64,000 nt of DNA from Peromyscus leucopus (lineage: Eukaryota > Chordata > Mammalia > Rodentia > Cricetidae): NCBI RefSeq assembly GCF_004664715.2, contig NC_051065.1, forward strand, positions 150,680,826 to 150,744,825, read 5' to 3'. The translations under genes were made by a program, and so were the position numbers. Below, piece by piece: positions 43,111 through 53,560 of the stretch; the stretch's first letter is position 1, and every line of letters begins with the position of its first letter. The notes under the pieces were generated by a model. The model ran no database searches. It was given only the letters and a program-made list of their open reading frames with translations, and was not told the origin of the DNA.

Positions 43111-45276
43111 AACAAGGCTCAAAGAAGGACAGAGGAAAAGCAAGAGCCTCTATCCCAGTCAGATAAAGTACTTACTTAGGGGACAACATCTCTTGGGTCA
43201 GGTATGGTTTGCCAAAACAGATGAACCTAGCAGTTCTTCAGTTAACACATTTATTACTGTGGGCTAGAAAAGGTGAATGTTTACACTGAGAACATACTGT
43301 GTTATATCAGTATTACAATATTATCACCATTATGAAATTTTTGCTGTGGAAGCAAAATGGCTGGTCTGGAACTCACAGATCCGCCTGCTTCTGCCTCCCG
43401 AGTGCTGGGTGTTGGCATTCTGGCCTCCCCTCTGCTGTTTGGTCTTCTTGTTGCTGTTTATTTGTTTGTTTTTGGTCAGGGTATTTAGTCATAGTAACAG
43501 AAATAAAACTAGACACTGGCCTAAAAAATTAATAAAATAAAACTAGGGATGCAGAGACCCACAGTCAAACACTAGGTGGACCTCCTTGGTGAATCCTGTG
43601 GAAGAGGGGGAGGAAGGATTGTAGGAGGCAGAGGAGTCAAGGACACCACAAGAAAATCCACAGAATCAACTAACCTGGGCTCACAGAGGCTCCGAGACTG
43701 AACCGACCGACATCCAGGGAGCCTGCCTGGGACTGACCTAGGCACTCTGCATGAGCGTTATGGCTGTCTACCTTGGTGTTCCTGTGGGGCTTCTAATGGT
43801 GGGAACAGGGGCTGTCTATGACTCTTTCTTAGACTGGGCACTCTTCCAGAAGACCTTATTTTATTTATGTGTATGGGTGTTTTGTCTGCGGGTACATCTG
43901 CACACCAGAAGAGGGCATTGGATCTCATGGGGCTACAGTTACCACGTGGGTGCTGGGAATTGAACTCAGGACCTTAAATCTTTTTTTTTTTAAGGATGAC
44001 TACAAATAAAGTAAAAACTGAATGGATCTCACCACCAAGAAACAGCAGTATCCTTTTTTTCTATGCGCAAACATGTGAGTGTGCGTCTGTGTGGACAGTT
44101 GTTAAAGGTGGAATGTATACACCCGGCAGCACCTCAGATCCGCCTGGCCATGCCATTTTCTTCATCCCAGCATCAGTGGCTAACCAAATACACAGGGTCT
44201 TTCTTACCCAGTGCATGGGCAGTCTGCAGCCCCTCAAGTCCTAACTCACACTGCACGCCTCCACTCTACCCTTGACTACTGACTCTCTTGCCTCTGAGCT
44301 ACAAGAGCACACCCGAAGCCATGCCATGCACAACCTGGAAAGCTAAGGAGTTAGTACACCACAGGGCACACCTTTCTCCAAGGAAACGGAAGCTGGAGAT
44401 GGGATGGAGAATATTGTTATTCTTCCTTCCCCGATGGACTATCCTGTCACACAATCCTATTACACATCCTCCTCCCGGGAAACACTTGCTGGATGGAGGT
44501 CACACCATCAGCCAGAGCTCTAAAGGTGGGCAAGCAAGAACAGCAGCGCTGAAGTGACGTCATCTCTCTCCCCTCCTGTTTCCCCCACTCCCGCTTCCCG
44601 AATCCCACTTCCAGAAAGTCTGAGAGTACCCTTGGATTTCAAGCTCTAGGTTCAGGATAGAACAACATGCACTACCCATGCTCTCTCTGCCTCCCTCAGC
44701 TCTTACCACAGTGGTACACACCCTGAACTCGTTTCCGAACGCCAACAACATCTGCACCTCTGTATGTGAGAGCATTTTTGGATTAGTACCTATCTTGCAT
44801 AGCAAGCTAGAGTGCGTGCCAAACTCTGGCCACAGGGAGCAGCCTCATCGCTGGCTGCCAGGAGGTGGTGTTTAAATATCCCTGTTCCTAAGATACACAG
44901 CTGTCTCCTCACAGGCAGTGAGTGCCTAGAACCACACAGCACATTGAATTCCATGAACAGTGAGTCCGGAGGAGAGTGCTTACTAGCTGTGAATAAGAAC
45001 AGGATGATGGACGAAGGTAAACAGCGCTCAGGAGGTAGAGTGCCTACCGTCACAAAGTGGGGTTTGATCCCCAGCACCACAGATATCGGGCACAACAGTG
45101 CAGCACTCAGGAAGTGAAGGCACAAGGATCAGGAGTACAATACTAGCCTCAGCTACATGATGAGTTTGAAGCTAGCCTGAGCTACATGAAACCCTGTCTC
45201 AAACAAACACAAGGTAAATAGAGAGGCATTGTTTAGGCAGCATGAGCAGAGATGCATTCAATTCTCAGTACTGGGG

Positions 45277-45377
45277 GTACAGGAGGGGTGCGGGTGGGGT
45301 GCAGGTGGGATGCAAGTGGGGTGCGGGTGGGTTGCAAGTGGGGTACAGGAGGGGTGCGGGTGGGGTGCGGGTGGGGA
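45277..45377. repeat. G-rich minisatellite, about 10-bp unit
   Basis: Repeats of 'gggtgcgggtgg'-like units, with variants gtgcaggtgg, atgcaagtgg and gtacaggagg. All G-runs lie on the plus strand, so G-quadruplex formation is possible. Confidence 0.9.
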
Positions 45378-46007
45378 CAAAGCAAACAAAACATTTTTAT
45401 CCTTTTCCATTTCCCCATTAACTAAAGCATTTCTAGTAATCTGTGGAGAAATGAGACATTGCCAACTGAGGAAATGGACATTTCTCCCTCTGCAACTGTT
45501 CTCGTCTTTTCAAAGAGAACAAAGCATTTTATAAAGTCCCTGAAGAGCTTGAGACCATTCCATCAGCCACAAGAGAGCAATGGGGAATTTTAAGGCAAGA
45601 AAGATTAAAATCACACTTATGCCCCAGAAGGCCCCTTTTAACAGGGAACAACACAGGTCAGTTACAGTCTCTACCACAACAGCCCAGAGGGCAACGAGGA
45701 AGTCAACCAGGATGATGGAAAGAAAGGATGGAGCATGAACAGGGGAAGAAATGATAAGGTATGGGTCAGCAAGATGGCCCAGCAGGAAGGGTTGCCGCCA
45801 AGTCTGACAGCCTGAGTTCAACCCCCAGAACCCATGGTAGAGTGAGAACAGACTTCTGCACGGTCCTCTGGCCCCTCCCCCACATAACACCAACCCCGGC
45901 ACCAAAGAAAGTCAATCAAAGAAACTGGGTTTTTAAATCCACCGTAGACTTTTTACTACTGAATCAATGAAGTGGTTATAGCATCAATTCCCATTATTCA
46001 TGGTAGA

Positions 46008-46896
46008 TATGTGAAGAACCATCCTTCCTCCATCTTCGGCTTGAAAGACATAGTAAAGACAAACTAGGCTCCTTCCTACTCATGATTAAACCTGTTTCTT
46101 GTGGTGATAAACTGTGTACCCTAATAAACTTATCTGGAGATCAGAGGTCAGAGCCAGCCACTAAATTAGACATAGAGGTCAGACAGTGGTGGCACACACC
46201 CTTAATGCTATCACTTGGGAGGCAGAGATCCATCTGGATCTCTGTGAGTTCAAGGCCACACTGGGAACAGAGTCAGGCAGTGGTGGTACAAACCTTTAAT
46301 CCCTGGAAGTGACATGGCTGGGTGGAGAACAGTATGTAAGGTGTGAGGAGACAGAAATTTAGCAGCAGTTCAACTGAGACCCTCGGGGTTGAGAACTCAG
46401 AGGCTTTCAGTCTGAGGATTCATGGAAACAGGATCGGCTGAGGAGTTGGCGAGGTGAGGTTGGCTGTGGCTTGTTCTGTTTCTCTGATCTTTCAGCTTTC
46501 ACCCCAATATCAGACTCTGGGTTTTTTTTTTAATAAGACTGTTTAGCAATTCATGTTACATTTCTCAAGGACTGGGCTATGTCCACCTGTAACCTGAACT
46601 ACACATGGTTCTGTACTGCCTGTTCCAGGAATGGCAACCACGTCTTTGTTTCAAAACATTAACAACCATCTTGTAACCCTACCTTTGTTTCAAAAGGGTT
46701 GTTATGACTACCTGCTGTTATGACTACTTTGCTGTGACTACCTGTTGTTAAGACCACCTTACAATCATGCCCTTTTTTTCCAGGAGATTGTTACTACTGA
46801 CTTGTTATGCTCATGTTCTGCGCCTGTAATCCCACCTATTTTGCCTGACAAATCCCCCATTTGGAAACCTCTTACCACTGAACTATAAAAACCTTG
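46008..46896 (+). mobile_element. ERV LTR copy 1, interrupted
   Basis: Homologous to 58808-59742 ('ttttgcctgacaaatccccc' then 'atttggaaa', 'tctttgtttcaaaa' and repeated 'gttatgactacc' units). It is split by the LTR at 46100-46560 and truncated on the right by a B1 at 46897. The family was not identified. Its left end is approximate. Confidence 0.75.
46100..46560. mobile_element. Solo LTR with B1-derived segments, nested
   Basis: 461 bp, TG...CA ends (TGTGGTGA...TGTTACA), flanked by a 5-bp TTTCT duplication (46095-46099, 46561-46565). It contains two B1-like pieces (about 46173-46270 with 'agtggtggcacacaccctta' and about 46275-46310). The same composite is, as I recall, a repeated family in cricetid genomes, so the B1 pieces belong to the element and are not chance insertions. 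The uninterrupted homologue at about 58,890 has a single TTTCT, confirming the insertion. Confidence 0.82.
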
Positions 46897-47045
46897 TCAG
46901 CTGGGGGGTGGTGATGCACACTTTTAATCCCAGCACTTGGGAGGCAGAGACAGGTGCATCTCTTTGAGTTTTAGGCCAGCCTGGTCTACAAAGCAAGCTC
47001 CAGGAGAGCCAGGGCTGTTACACAGACAAACCCTGTCTTGAAAAA
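46897..47045 (+). repeat. B1 SINE
   Basis: 'gtcagctggggggtggtgat' to 'acaaaccctgtcttgaaaaa'. Confidence 0.92.
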
Positions 47046-47047
47046 CC

Positions 47048-47690
47048 AAAAAATAACAAAAAATTAGTTTCGAAGTACAATGACCAAGCAATTCTGAGCA
47101 AATTGCCATATGTGGTATCAAGTGATAATACAGAGCCATAACAGGACCAGTAGGATACTGGCCCTGGGACAGAACAAGGCTGTAGATCCACTGAACAGCA
47201 CAGAAGACACAGGTGCAAACCTTTACACAGCTACGGCCACCTGATTTTTAACGAAGAGGCCAAAACTCTCTTGAGAAAAGATAGTCTCTTCACTCAGCAG
47301 TTGTGGAGAACAGGTAAACCACATGAAGAACGAAAGCAGATCCCTATCTAACACCCTCCACACCCATCAAATCCAAACGGATGAAAGACCTTAAAACAAG
47401 ACTAATCTGCTGGAGAAAAAAGGAAGGAGAACACGTCAAGATACAGGCATAGGTAAGGACTTTCTGAGTAGGACTCTAGCTGCTAATGAAATAAGGCCAA
47501 CAATCAATTCTATAAAAATAAAAATACCAAAGGAAAAGGCACAGAATGGAGAAAATCTGGCCAGCTTTACACTTGAGAGGTGATATGGAATATACAAACA
47601 ATGCAAAAAGTTCAACAAGACAGCAAATAAGTCAGCGAAAATGGGCTAAGGAAATAGACAGAAATATAAATGTCCAACAACATTTTATTT
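47048..47690 (+). mobile_element. LINE-1 fragment, left part
   Basis: Old L1 ORF2-like DNA ('acggccacctgatttttaac', 'atgaaagaccttaaaacaag', 'ctgctaatgaaataaggcca'), full of stops. It continues at 48990 after a block of inserted SINEs. Confidence 0.85.
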
Positions 47691-47712
47691 TATGTTTGTT
47701 TTTTGTTTTTTG

Positions 47713-47852
47713 AGACAAGATTTCTGTGTGGCTTTGGAACCTGTCCTGGAACTTGCTCTGTAGACTAGGCTGGCTTCTAACTCACAGAGATCTGCCTGCC
47801 TCTGCTTCCCAAGTGCTGGGATTAAAGGCGTGCGCCACCATCACACGGCTTA
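47713..47852 (-). repeat. B1 SINE (antisense)
   Basis: 'gagacaagatttctgtgtgg' to 'aaaggcgtgcgccaccatca'. Confidence 0.92.
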
Positions 47853-47867
47853 TTTTATTTTTCTAGA

Positions 47868-47998
47868 GAGGGTTTCTTTGAGTTGCCCTGGCTGTTCTGG
47901 AACTTGCTTTACAGACCAGGCTGGCCTCAAACTCAATGCTCTGCCTGCCTCTGCCTCCCAACTGCTGGGATTAAAGGCGTGTGCCTCTACCACCCGGT
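47868..47998 (-). repeat. B1 SINE (antisense), tandem neighbour
   Basis: 'gagggtttctttgagttgcc' to 'gcgtgtgcctctaccacccg', directly beside the previous B1. Confidence 0.9.
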
Positions 47999-48034
47999 CC
48001 ATTTTTTTTTTAATTACAAAGTTCGAATATTTTT

Positions 48035-48255
48035 TAAGAAACATTTTAATGTTTATTTTTTGTGTATGTGTTTTGCCTGCATGCATGTCTAAGTACCACA
48101 TGTGTGCCTAGTGCCCCCTAGTCCAGAAGGCAGCATTTCTTGCAATTAGTTATAGATAGTTGTAAGCCACCATGTGGGTGCTGAGAACTGAAACTGATTT
48201 CTTGGGAAGAACAGCCACTGCTCCTATCCACTGAGTCATCTCTCTCACTCCAATA
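48035..48255 (-). repeat. B2/B3 SINE (antisense)
   Basis: 'tgtgttttgcctgcatgcat', 'ccaccatgtgggtgctgaga' and 'cactgagtcatctctctcac'. Confidence 0.88.
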
Positions 48256-48777
48256 TTTTTTATTTTTAATTAAAATATATCATTTCCCCTTCTCTCCTCC
48301 AATTCTTCCCATAGCCTGCCCCCAACTTCATGGCTTTTTTTTTTCTTTGTTTTACGTACATGACACAGACACACATATATGAATAAATATATAAATACAA
48401 ACCTACTGAGTCCGTTTGATGTGGCATGATTTTAGGGCCAATAACTGGCTACTGGATAATCACTTGGTACTTTCTAGGAAAGACTTATTCTCCCTCCCTC
48501 AACAGTCACTAATTGCCTAGACCTCTTCATCTAGAGGTGGAGCCCTGTGAGAGTTCCCCCATCCAAGTTGGCATGTCAATTGGTGCTGTAATTGTCCAGG
48601 TCTGATTAAGGCAGCAACATTGAGATGTCCCGGGTGTAATGTCCTTATCATGTAAAAGACACACTGTTACGGTGGACTTCCTGGTCTTCTGTTCTTACAC
48701 TCTTTCCTACTTCACATGTTCTTCACATGTTCTCTGTGACTCGGATGTAGAGTTTTATGTTATAACAGTTCAAATAT

Positions 48778-48985
48778 TTACTTGAAAGACTGGTTTTAAC
48801 TATACATGTATGTGTCTGTGTGTGGGTACATGAATGTGAGTGAAGGGGCCTGTGGAGGCCAGAAGCATCAGATCCCCTGGAGCTGGGGTTATTAGTGGCT
48901 GTAAGGCACCTGCTGATGAGTGTTGGGAACTCAACCCAGTTCTTCCCAAGAGCAGAAACCATTGAGCCAACCAGCCAGCCCCAGG
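48778..48985 (-). repeat. B3-like SINE (antisense)
   Basis: 'tgaatgtgagtgaaggggcc' and 'gagccaaccagccagcccca'; the tRNA-related head is weak. Confidence 0.75.
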
Positions 48986-48989
48986 CCAA

Positions 48990-49570
48990 TGATACATTTT
49001 AAAGTGTTCAACTCCATTAGCCACCCAAGAAATGTAAACTAACACTACTGAGATCCCGTCTCACTCCAGTCAGCATGACTGTCAACAAGAACACCAGTGG
49101 TAAAAGGCTGGGAGGGAGGGGGAGGAGCCCGTATTTGTTGATGGGAATATAAATTAGTGCAAATAATACAGAAATTAGTGTTGGGCATTTCTCAAAAAAC
49201 CAAAACTTGTTTGTTTTGACCTCATGGCCTAGCTATCCCTCTCCTATGCATATGCCCAAAGGACTCTAGATCCAACCAGAGATGCCTGCACATCTGTTCA
49301 TATGCTGCTCTATCCACAACAGCAACAAAGTAGAATCAGCCTAGATGGCCATCAACTTATCAACTGATGGATGATGAAAACGGGATAGACACAATGGAAT
49401 TTTATTCAGCTGAAACAGCCCCTACACACATTAAAAGTACTCTATTATTTCACCCAAGTGAAACAGGTAAGTTCACGGATACAAAGTAGAAGCGGAGCTG
49501 GGAGTAGGGAGGATGGGAGATGGGGAGCTAACTAGGGCTTCAGGATTTATTTAGGGGTGATGAAAATGCT
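48990..49570 (+). mobile_element. LINE-1 fragment, right part
   Basis: 'ttcaactccattagccaccc', 'ccaaaggactctagatccaa', 'tggaattttattcagctgaa': the 3' end of L1 ORF2. Same strand as 47048-47690 and probably the same insertion. Confidence 0.85.
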
Positions 49571-49794
49571 GTGAAACTCGATAATGCTGGGGGTTGCACA
49601 ACCCCGAAAACATACTAGTAACCACAGAACTGTACACCTCCAAGGGCTGAATTTAGTGTACTCACGCACGCCTCATTTTTCAAAGTCCAGAAAGACTGAC
49701 TACGCGGCTACCCCGAACGTCAAATTCCTCAAGTCCATCGGTTCTTCCCAACTCCACCCACCCCCTCCAACTTCACCCAGTCACCGACAGTTAC

Positions 49795-49900
49795 CGCGAG
49801 TGTGGCGCGGTGCAGAGCACCCCACCACCTCCAGGGCTGCCCTCCCCGGCACGCGATCAGCGACCGGGACCCGGCGCCTCCCCAGGTGAGACGCCCCCAC
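49795..49900 (-). other. RAD52: Possible RAD52 non-coding exon 1
   Basis: On minus, ...ACTCGCG|gtaact at 49795/49794 is a fair donor within the CpG island. GACTGG|gtgaag at about 49776 is an alternative. The 5' end cannot be fixed. Based on position only. Confidence 0.35.
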
Positions 49901-50198
49901 GGAAGGCATGCGCAGCAGCCACCCGAGGAATTCCGGTCCGCGACCCCGCTGACCCACTCACGCGCCTCGGAACGCGGTGCACGCAGGAGCTCGGTCCCAC
50001 TACCGGGCAGCCGAAGGGGGCCTCGCAGAAGAGACGGAGGCGCAAGCTCAGGGCACGCCGGGAAGGAGGTCCGCACCCAAGGCAAAAGAGGAGGAGCCGT
50101 AAGTCAAGTCAGAAGGCGACCCGGGCCGCAAAGCAGTCTGTCGCAAATCACGACGCGCGCTGGAGGCTGCCGAGCAAACGGCGTCCTGAGCCACTCGC

Positions 50199-50386
50199 TG
50201 TCCTTCCCACCGCAGGCATCGGCCAGCCTCTCTACCTCCAGGATCTGTCATTCCCACCGCAGGCATCGGCCAGCCTCTCTACCCCCAGGATCTGTCATTC
50301 CCACCGCAGGCATCGGCCAGCCTCTCTACCTCCAGGATCTGTCATTCCCACCGCAGGCATCGGCCAGCCTCTCTACCCCCAGGATC
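50199..50386. repeat. 47-bp minisatellite, four copies
   Basis: Copies at 50199-50245, 50246-50292, 50293-50339 and 50340-50386. The unit starts 'tgtcattcccaccgcaggca' and ends 'ccaggatc'. Copies 1 and 3 read 'tacctcc', copies 2 and 4 'taccccc', so the array grew by copying a 94-bp pair. It lies in the CpG island. Confidence 0.97.
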
Positions 50387-50559
50387 GGCCTGCAGCCGCG
50401 GCACCTCCGCTCTCGACGGTCCTTGCCCTCCCTTCAAGGATGCGGCTTCATCCAAGCCCCCTGGGGCTGGCTTTTCGCCCTTCCCCCCGCTTGTGTAGGC
50501 GCCCTGCGAGGGGACTTGTCCAGCTATTCTGTCTGTCACCTCACCTAGTGCGCACTTAA

Positions 50560-50924
50560 ACTAGGAGGTCCTGGCAGCCAGCCCGAGGTGTAGTTTGTAT
50601 ACTGAGAACTTACTAAAAAGGGAGGGGAGGGGGGAAGAGGTCAGGCTTTTAGATTGCTACAATTTAACCAATTCATTATCTGGCCATTATCGCCAGGATC
50701 TTTGTTGTTTTCCTGGATGACTGACTTGACTAATCGTCTTGGAGTCAGATGCAATTAATAAATAAACCGAAAGTCCTCTAACCTATTGTAGAGCCCAAAC
50801 CTACAAGACCAGGATATTTGCACAGGACAATGGCACCAGCTGCAAGAAGAACTCAGCGCTTTCTGGAATAAGTTGACCACTCAACTTGTCCATTCCTTGA
50901 ATAAAGAGAAAAGCATCTTTTGCC
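50560..50924. other. Unique intergenic DNA upstream of RAD52
   Basis: No SINE recognised. A short open segment with coding-like composition lies at 50796-50925 (see findings). No gene can be assigned. Confidence 0.6.
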
Positions 50925-51057
50925 AGGCCATGGTGGCGCATGCCTTTAAATTCCAGCACTTGAAGGCAGAGCCTGGCAGATGATCTCTGAGTTCGAGACC
51001 AGACTGTTCTACAGAGTGAATTCCAGGATAGCCATAGAAAAACCCTGTCTCTGAATG
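50925..51057 (+). repeat. B1 SINE
   Basis: 'gccatggtggcgcatgcctt' to 'aaaaccctgtctctgaatga', its tail grown into GAAT repeats. Confidence 0.9.
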
Positions 51058-51262
51058 AATGAATGAATGAATGAGAGAGAGAGAGAGAGAGAGAGAAAGA
51101 AAGAAGGAAGGAAGGAAGGAAGGAAGGAAGGAAGGAAGGAAGGAAGGAAGGAAGGAAAGAAAGAAAGAAGGAAAGAGAAAGAAAGAATCTTTTGAAACCA
51201 CCACCCGGCTGGCATTTTCTTTATTTGTGTGTGTGTGTGTGTGTGTATGTGTGTGTGTGTGT
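51058..51262. repeat. Compound microsatellites (GAAT, GA, GAAG, then GT)
   Basis: GAAT units, then GA, then about 20 GAAG/GAAA units to about 51187, and a separate GT run at 51224-51262. An antisense B2/B3-like SINE follows (about 51295-51450). Confidence 0.95.
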
Positions 51263-51584
51263 ACATGGTATATATATGTAGGTATACATGTGTCACTGTG
51301 TACATATGTGCCATTGTGCATACGTGAAGGTCAGAGGACAACTTTCTGGAGTCTAGTCTCCTTCCACCTTTAGGTAGGGTCCAGGGATTGAACACAGGTC
51401 ATCAGGTTTTCACTGCAATTGTTTTACCTGCTGAGCCATCTGGCTGAACCCCTTTCCTTTATGAATTCTGACATTAAACATCTTTTCATATTCCTTTTAG
51501 ATATTCATATATCTTATTTGGAGAAATGTATATTTGGGGCCTCTTACAATTCATTTTTTTTTTTTTTTTTGAGACAAGCCAGAT

Positions 51585-52145
51585 GTGGTGGTTTGAAAGA
51601 AAATTTCCTCCAAAGGGAATGGCACTATTAGGAGGTATAGCCTTATTGAAGTAAGGTGTGGCCTTGTTGGAGTGTGTATCATTGTGAGGCCGGCTTTGAG
51701 GTCTCTTTTGCTCAAGCTTTGTTCAGTGTGACACGGAGACCACTTCCTACTGCCTGCAAGATGCAGGACTCTCAGCTCCTTCTCCAGCACTATGTCTGCC
51801 TGAATGCCCCCATGTCTCACAGTGATGATAATAGAATGAACCTCTGAACTGTAAGAGAGCCACCCCAATTAAATGTTTTTCTTTACAAGAGTTGCTGTGG
51901 TCCGGCCGGGTGGTGGTGGCGGCGGCGGACGCCTTTAATCCCAGCACTCAGGAGGCAGAGCCAGGAGGATCTCTGTTAGTTCGAGGCCAGCCTGGTCTAC
52001 AGAGTGAGATCCAGGAAAGGCGCAAAGCTACACAGAGAAACCCTGTCTGAAAAAAAACAAAACAAAACAAAACAACAACAAAAAAAAGAGGTGCCGTGGT
52101 CATGGTGTCTCTTCACAGCAATAGAAACCCTGACTAAGATACCAG
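51585..52145 (+). repeat. Rodent medium-reiterated repeat, interrupted by a B1
   Basis: 'atgtggtggtttgaaagaaa' ... 'ccaattaaatgtttttcttt' ... 'tcttcacagcaatagaaacc'. I know this as a common murid/cricetid repeat but cannot name it safely. A B1 sits inside it. Confidence 0.75.
51905..52084 (+). repeat. B1 SINE inside the 51.6-52.1 kb repeat
   Basis: 'ggccgggtggtggtggcggc' to a CAAAA-rich tail. The flanks 'aagagttgctgtggtc' and 'aagaggtgccgtggtc' are an imperfect 16-bp target duplication. Confidence 0.93.
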
Positions 52146-52503
52146 GGCCAGCCTCACAATCACTGTTCCTCCTGCCTCTGCCTCCTACATGCTGGAAGTG
52201 TGGGTGTGAGCCATGGTCCCTGATTGTTTACTCTTTCTTAAAGTAGGGATATTTGGGCTTATTTGGTGTTACAGGAGTTACTTGTATATTTTGGTTATTC
52301 ATCCCCTATCAAATATATAGTTTGAAAATACTTCCTCCTGTTCTGTGGGTTACCTTTTCATTCTGTGGCTTGTTTTTGTTTTTTGTTTTGTTTTGTGTTG
52401 TGTTGAAGCTTTTTAGGTTGTTGTCTTGCTTGTCCTGTTGTGCCTTTGGTATTACATGTAGGAAATCATTGCTAACCCAATGCCATAAAGAAATGTGTGT
52501 GTT

Positions 52504-52686
52504 AGCCGGGCGGTGGTGGCGCACGCCTTTAATCCCAGCACTCGGGAGGCAGAGGCAGGCGGATCTCTGTGAGTTTGAGGTCAGCCTGGGCTACCAAGTG
52601 AGTTCCAGGAAAGGCACAAAGCTACATAGAGAAACCCTGTCTTGAAAAACCAAAAAAGAAAAAAGAAAAAAGAAAAAAGAAAAAAA
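52504..52686 (+). repeat. Young B1 SINE with long target duplication
   Basis: A near-consensus B1 with an (AAAAAAG)n-type tail, flanked by AAAGAAATGTGTGTGTTA on both sides (about 52487-52504 and 52687-52704). Confidence 0.95.
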
Positions 52687-52734
52687 AGAAATGTGTGTGT
52701 TATTTGAGTTTTTTTATATTTGTTTTGCTTTTAA

Positions 52735-52842
52735 AATGGGGTCTCTCTGTGGAACCCAGGCCGGCCTCAAACTTGTCATCCTCCTGCCCCAACCTCCCAA
52801 GTTGCTGGGATTACAGGTGTGCACCACCAGCCACCGTGCCTG
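52735..52842 (-). repeat. Old B1-like SINE (antisense)
   Basis: 'atggggtctctctgtggaac' to 'ggattacaggtgtgcaccac'. Confidence 0.8.
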
Positions 52843-52989
52843 GCTTTTATTTTTATTTTCACTTTTTCTTTTCTTGTTTAAGCCATAGCTTCCCTGGAAC
52901 TCACAGGTGGCTCGATATGGCCCCAGACTCACAATTCTCTTGTCTCTACCTCCTGAGTACAGAGAATGAGTTTGTTATTGCACTGTAGG

Positions 52990-53560
52990 AAGACAATCTG
53001 GCTTCACTCTCTGGCCTGGGAATATCAATTTTCTCCAGCATCATGAATTGAGGAGACTATCCCTTACTTGCTATGTATTCTTGGAGCTATTGGTCAAATA
53101 TCATTTGAGCAACATCCAGGGGGTTATTTCTGGGCTGTTTCCAAAGAAATTTCATGAGCATCCCCTTCTCTGAGAAGAGTTCAGGGAGTCTGGCTCTGTA
53201 AGAGCCTTCTTTTGCTTTGATGGTATTGATAATTCATTTCCAAGGCCATTATTTTCACATTGGAGAAACCTCTAATTTTCCTTTTGCATTTCTCAAAAGC
53301 ATGCTGCTTATGATATATTAGAAGTCAGAGTGGAGGATGCGACTGTTAAATTAACAATGACTCACTTTGTAAATCTTTAATAACAATAGTTCTTACATGG
53401 TGCTAACTTTGGTTCTGAGCCTGTAAACATTGTATATAATTCACTAAATCCTTATACTTTATAATAACCTCATGAGGTAACCTAACAAGATACCATAATG
53501 GCTTACTGTAAGATACTGTCCATTTTAATACTTATCATTATTTATTTACTATCAAGAAGG
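52990..53560. other. Unique intergenic DNA
   Basis: No repeat or reading frame recognised. Degraded SINEs follow at about 53570-53990. Confidence 0.55.

Larger units (their letters stand above)
42625..49794 (-). other. RAD52: RAD52 5' intron (repeat-rich)
   Basis: About 7 kb between the presumed non-coding exon and the start-codon exon. It holds B1 at 42951-43095, a B2/B3 fragment (about 43855-43980), a G-rich minisatellite (45277-45377), nested LTRs (46008-46896), B1 (46897-47045), an L1 fragment split by SINEs (47048-47690 and 48990-49570) and antisense B1/B2 copies between. About 43,980-45,230 is mostly unique. Confidence 0.72.
30441..49900 (-). other. RAD52: RAD52 gene body
   Basis: RAD52 is a nuclear ring-forming protein that anneals single-stranded DNA and supports homologous recombination. 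Eleven coding exons on minus join in frame (87, 102, 94, 68, 119, 76, 200, 158, 84, 216 and 62 bp; 1266 bp, 421 residues), close to the usual mammalian length of about 420. Residues 30 to about 182 form the conserved annealing domain, with [33 protein letters not shown] and [15 protein letters not shown]. The RPA- and RAD51-binding half is divergent, as in other rodents, and the end is KKRKLDPS. No inactivating change is seen. A non-coding first exon is expected in the CpG island near 49.8 kb. The gene ends tail-to-tail with WNK1, the known mammalian arrangement. Confidence 0.97.
49690..50540. promoter_or_regulatory. RAD52: CpG island, presumed RAD52 promoter
   Basis: GC-rich with frequent CG (gcgcgg, ccgcgac, cacgcgcc, cgacgcgcgc), unlike all other parts of the window. 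No TATA box is apparent on minus. It stands upstream of RAD52, so it most likely holds the RAD52 transcription start. A strong plus-strand donor-like site (CCCCAG|gtgaga at about 49885) also allows a divergent transcript. Its distal part is a 47-bp tandem repeat. Confidence 0.75.

Noticed and set aside
50199..50386. 47-bp direct repeats as a possible CRISPR-like array
   Set aside because: Units are contiguous without spacers and lie in a mammalian CpG island; this is a minisatellite.
49802..50559. Overlapping open frames of 248 and 249 residues on plus in the CpG island
   Set aside because: They overlap in different frames, are Arg/Pro/Ser-rich as expected from GC-rich DNA, and are carried by the 47-bp repeat being read in shifting frames. 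No recognisable domain.
51071..51373. Arg/Glu/Lys-repeat open frame
   Set aside because: Translation of GA/GAAG microsatellites.
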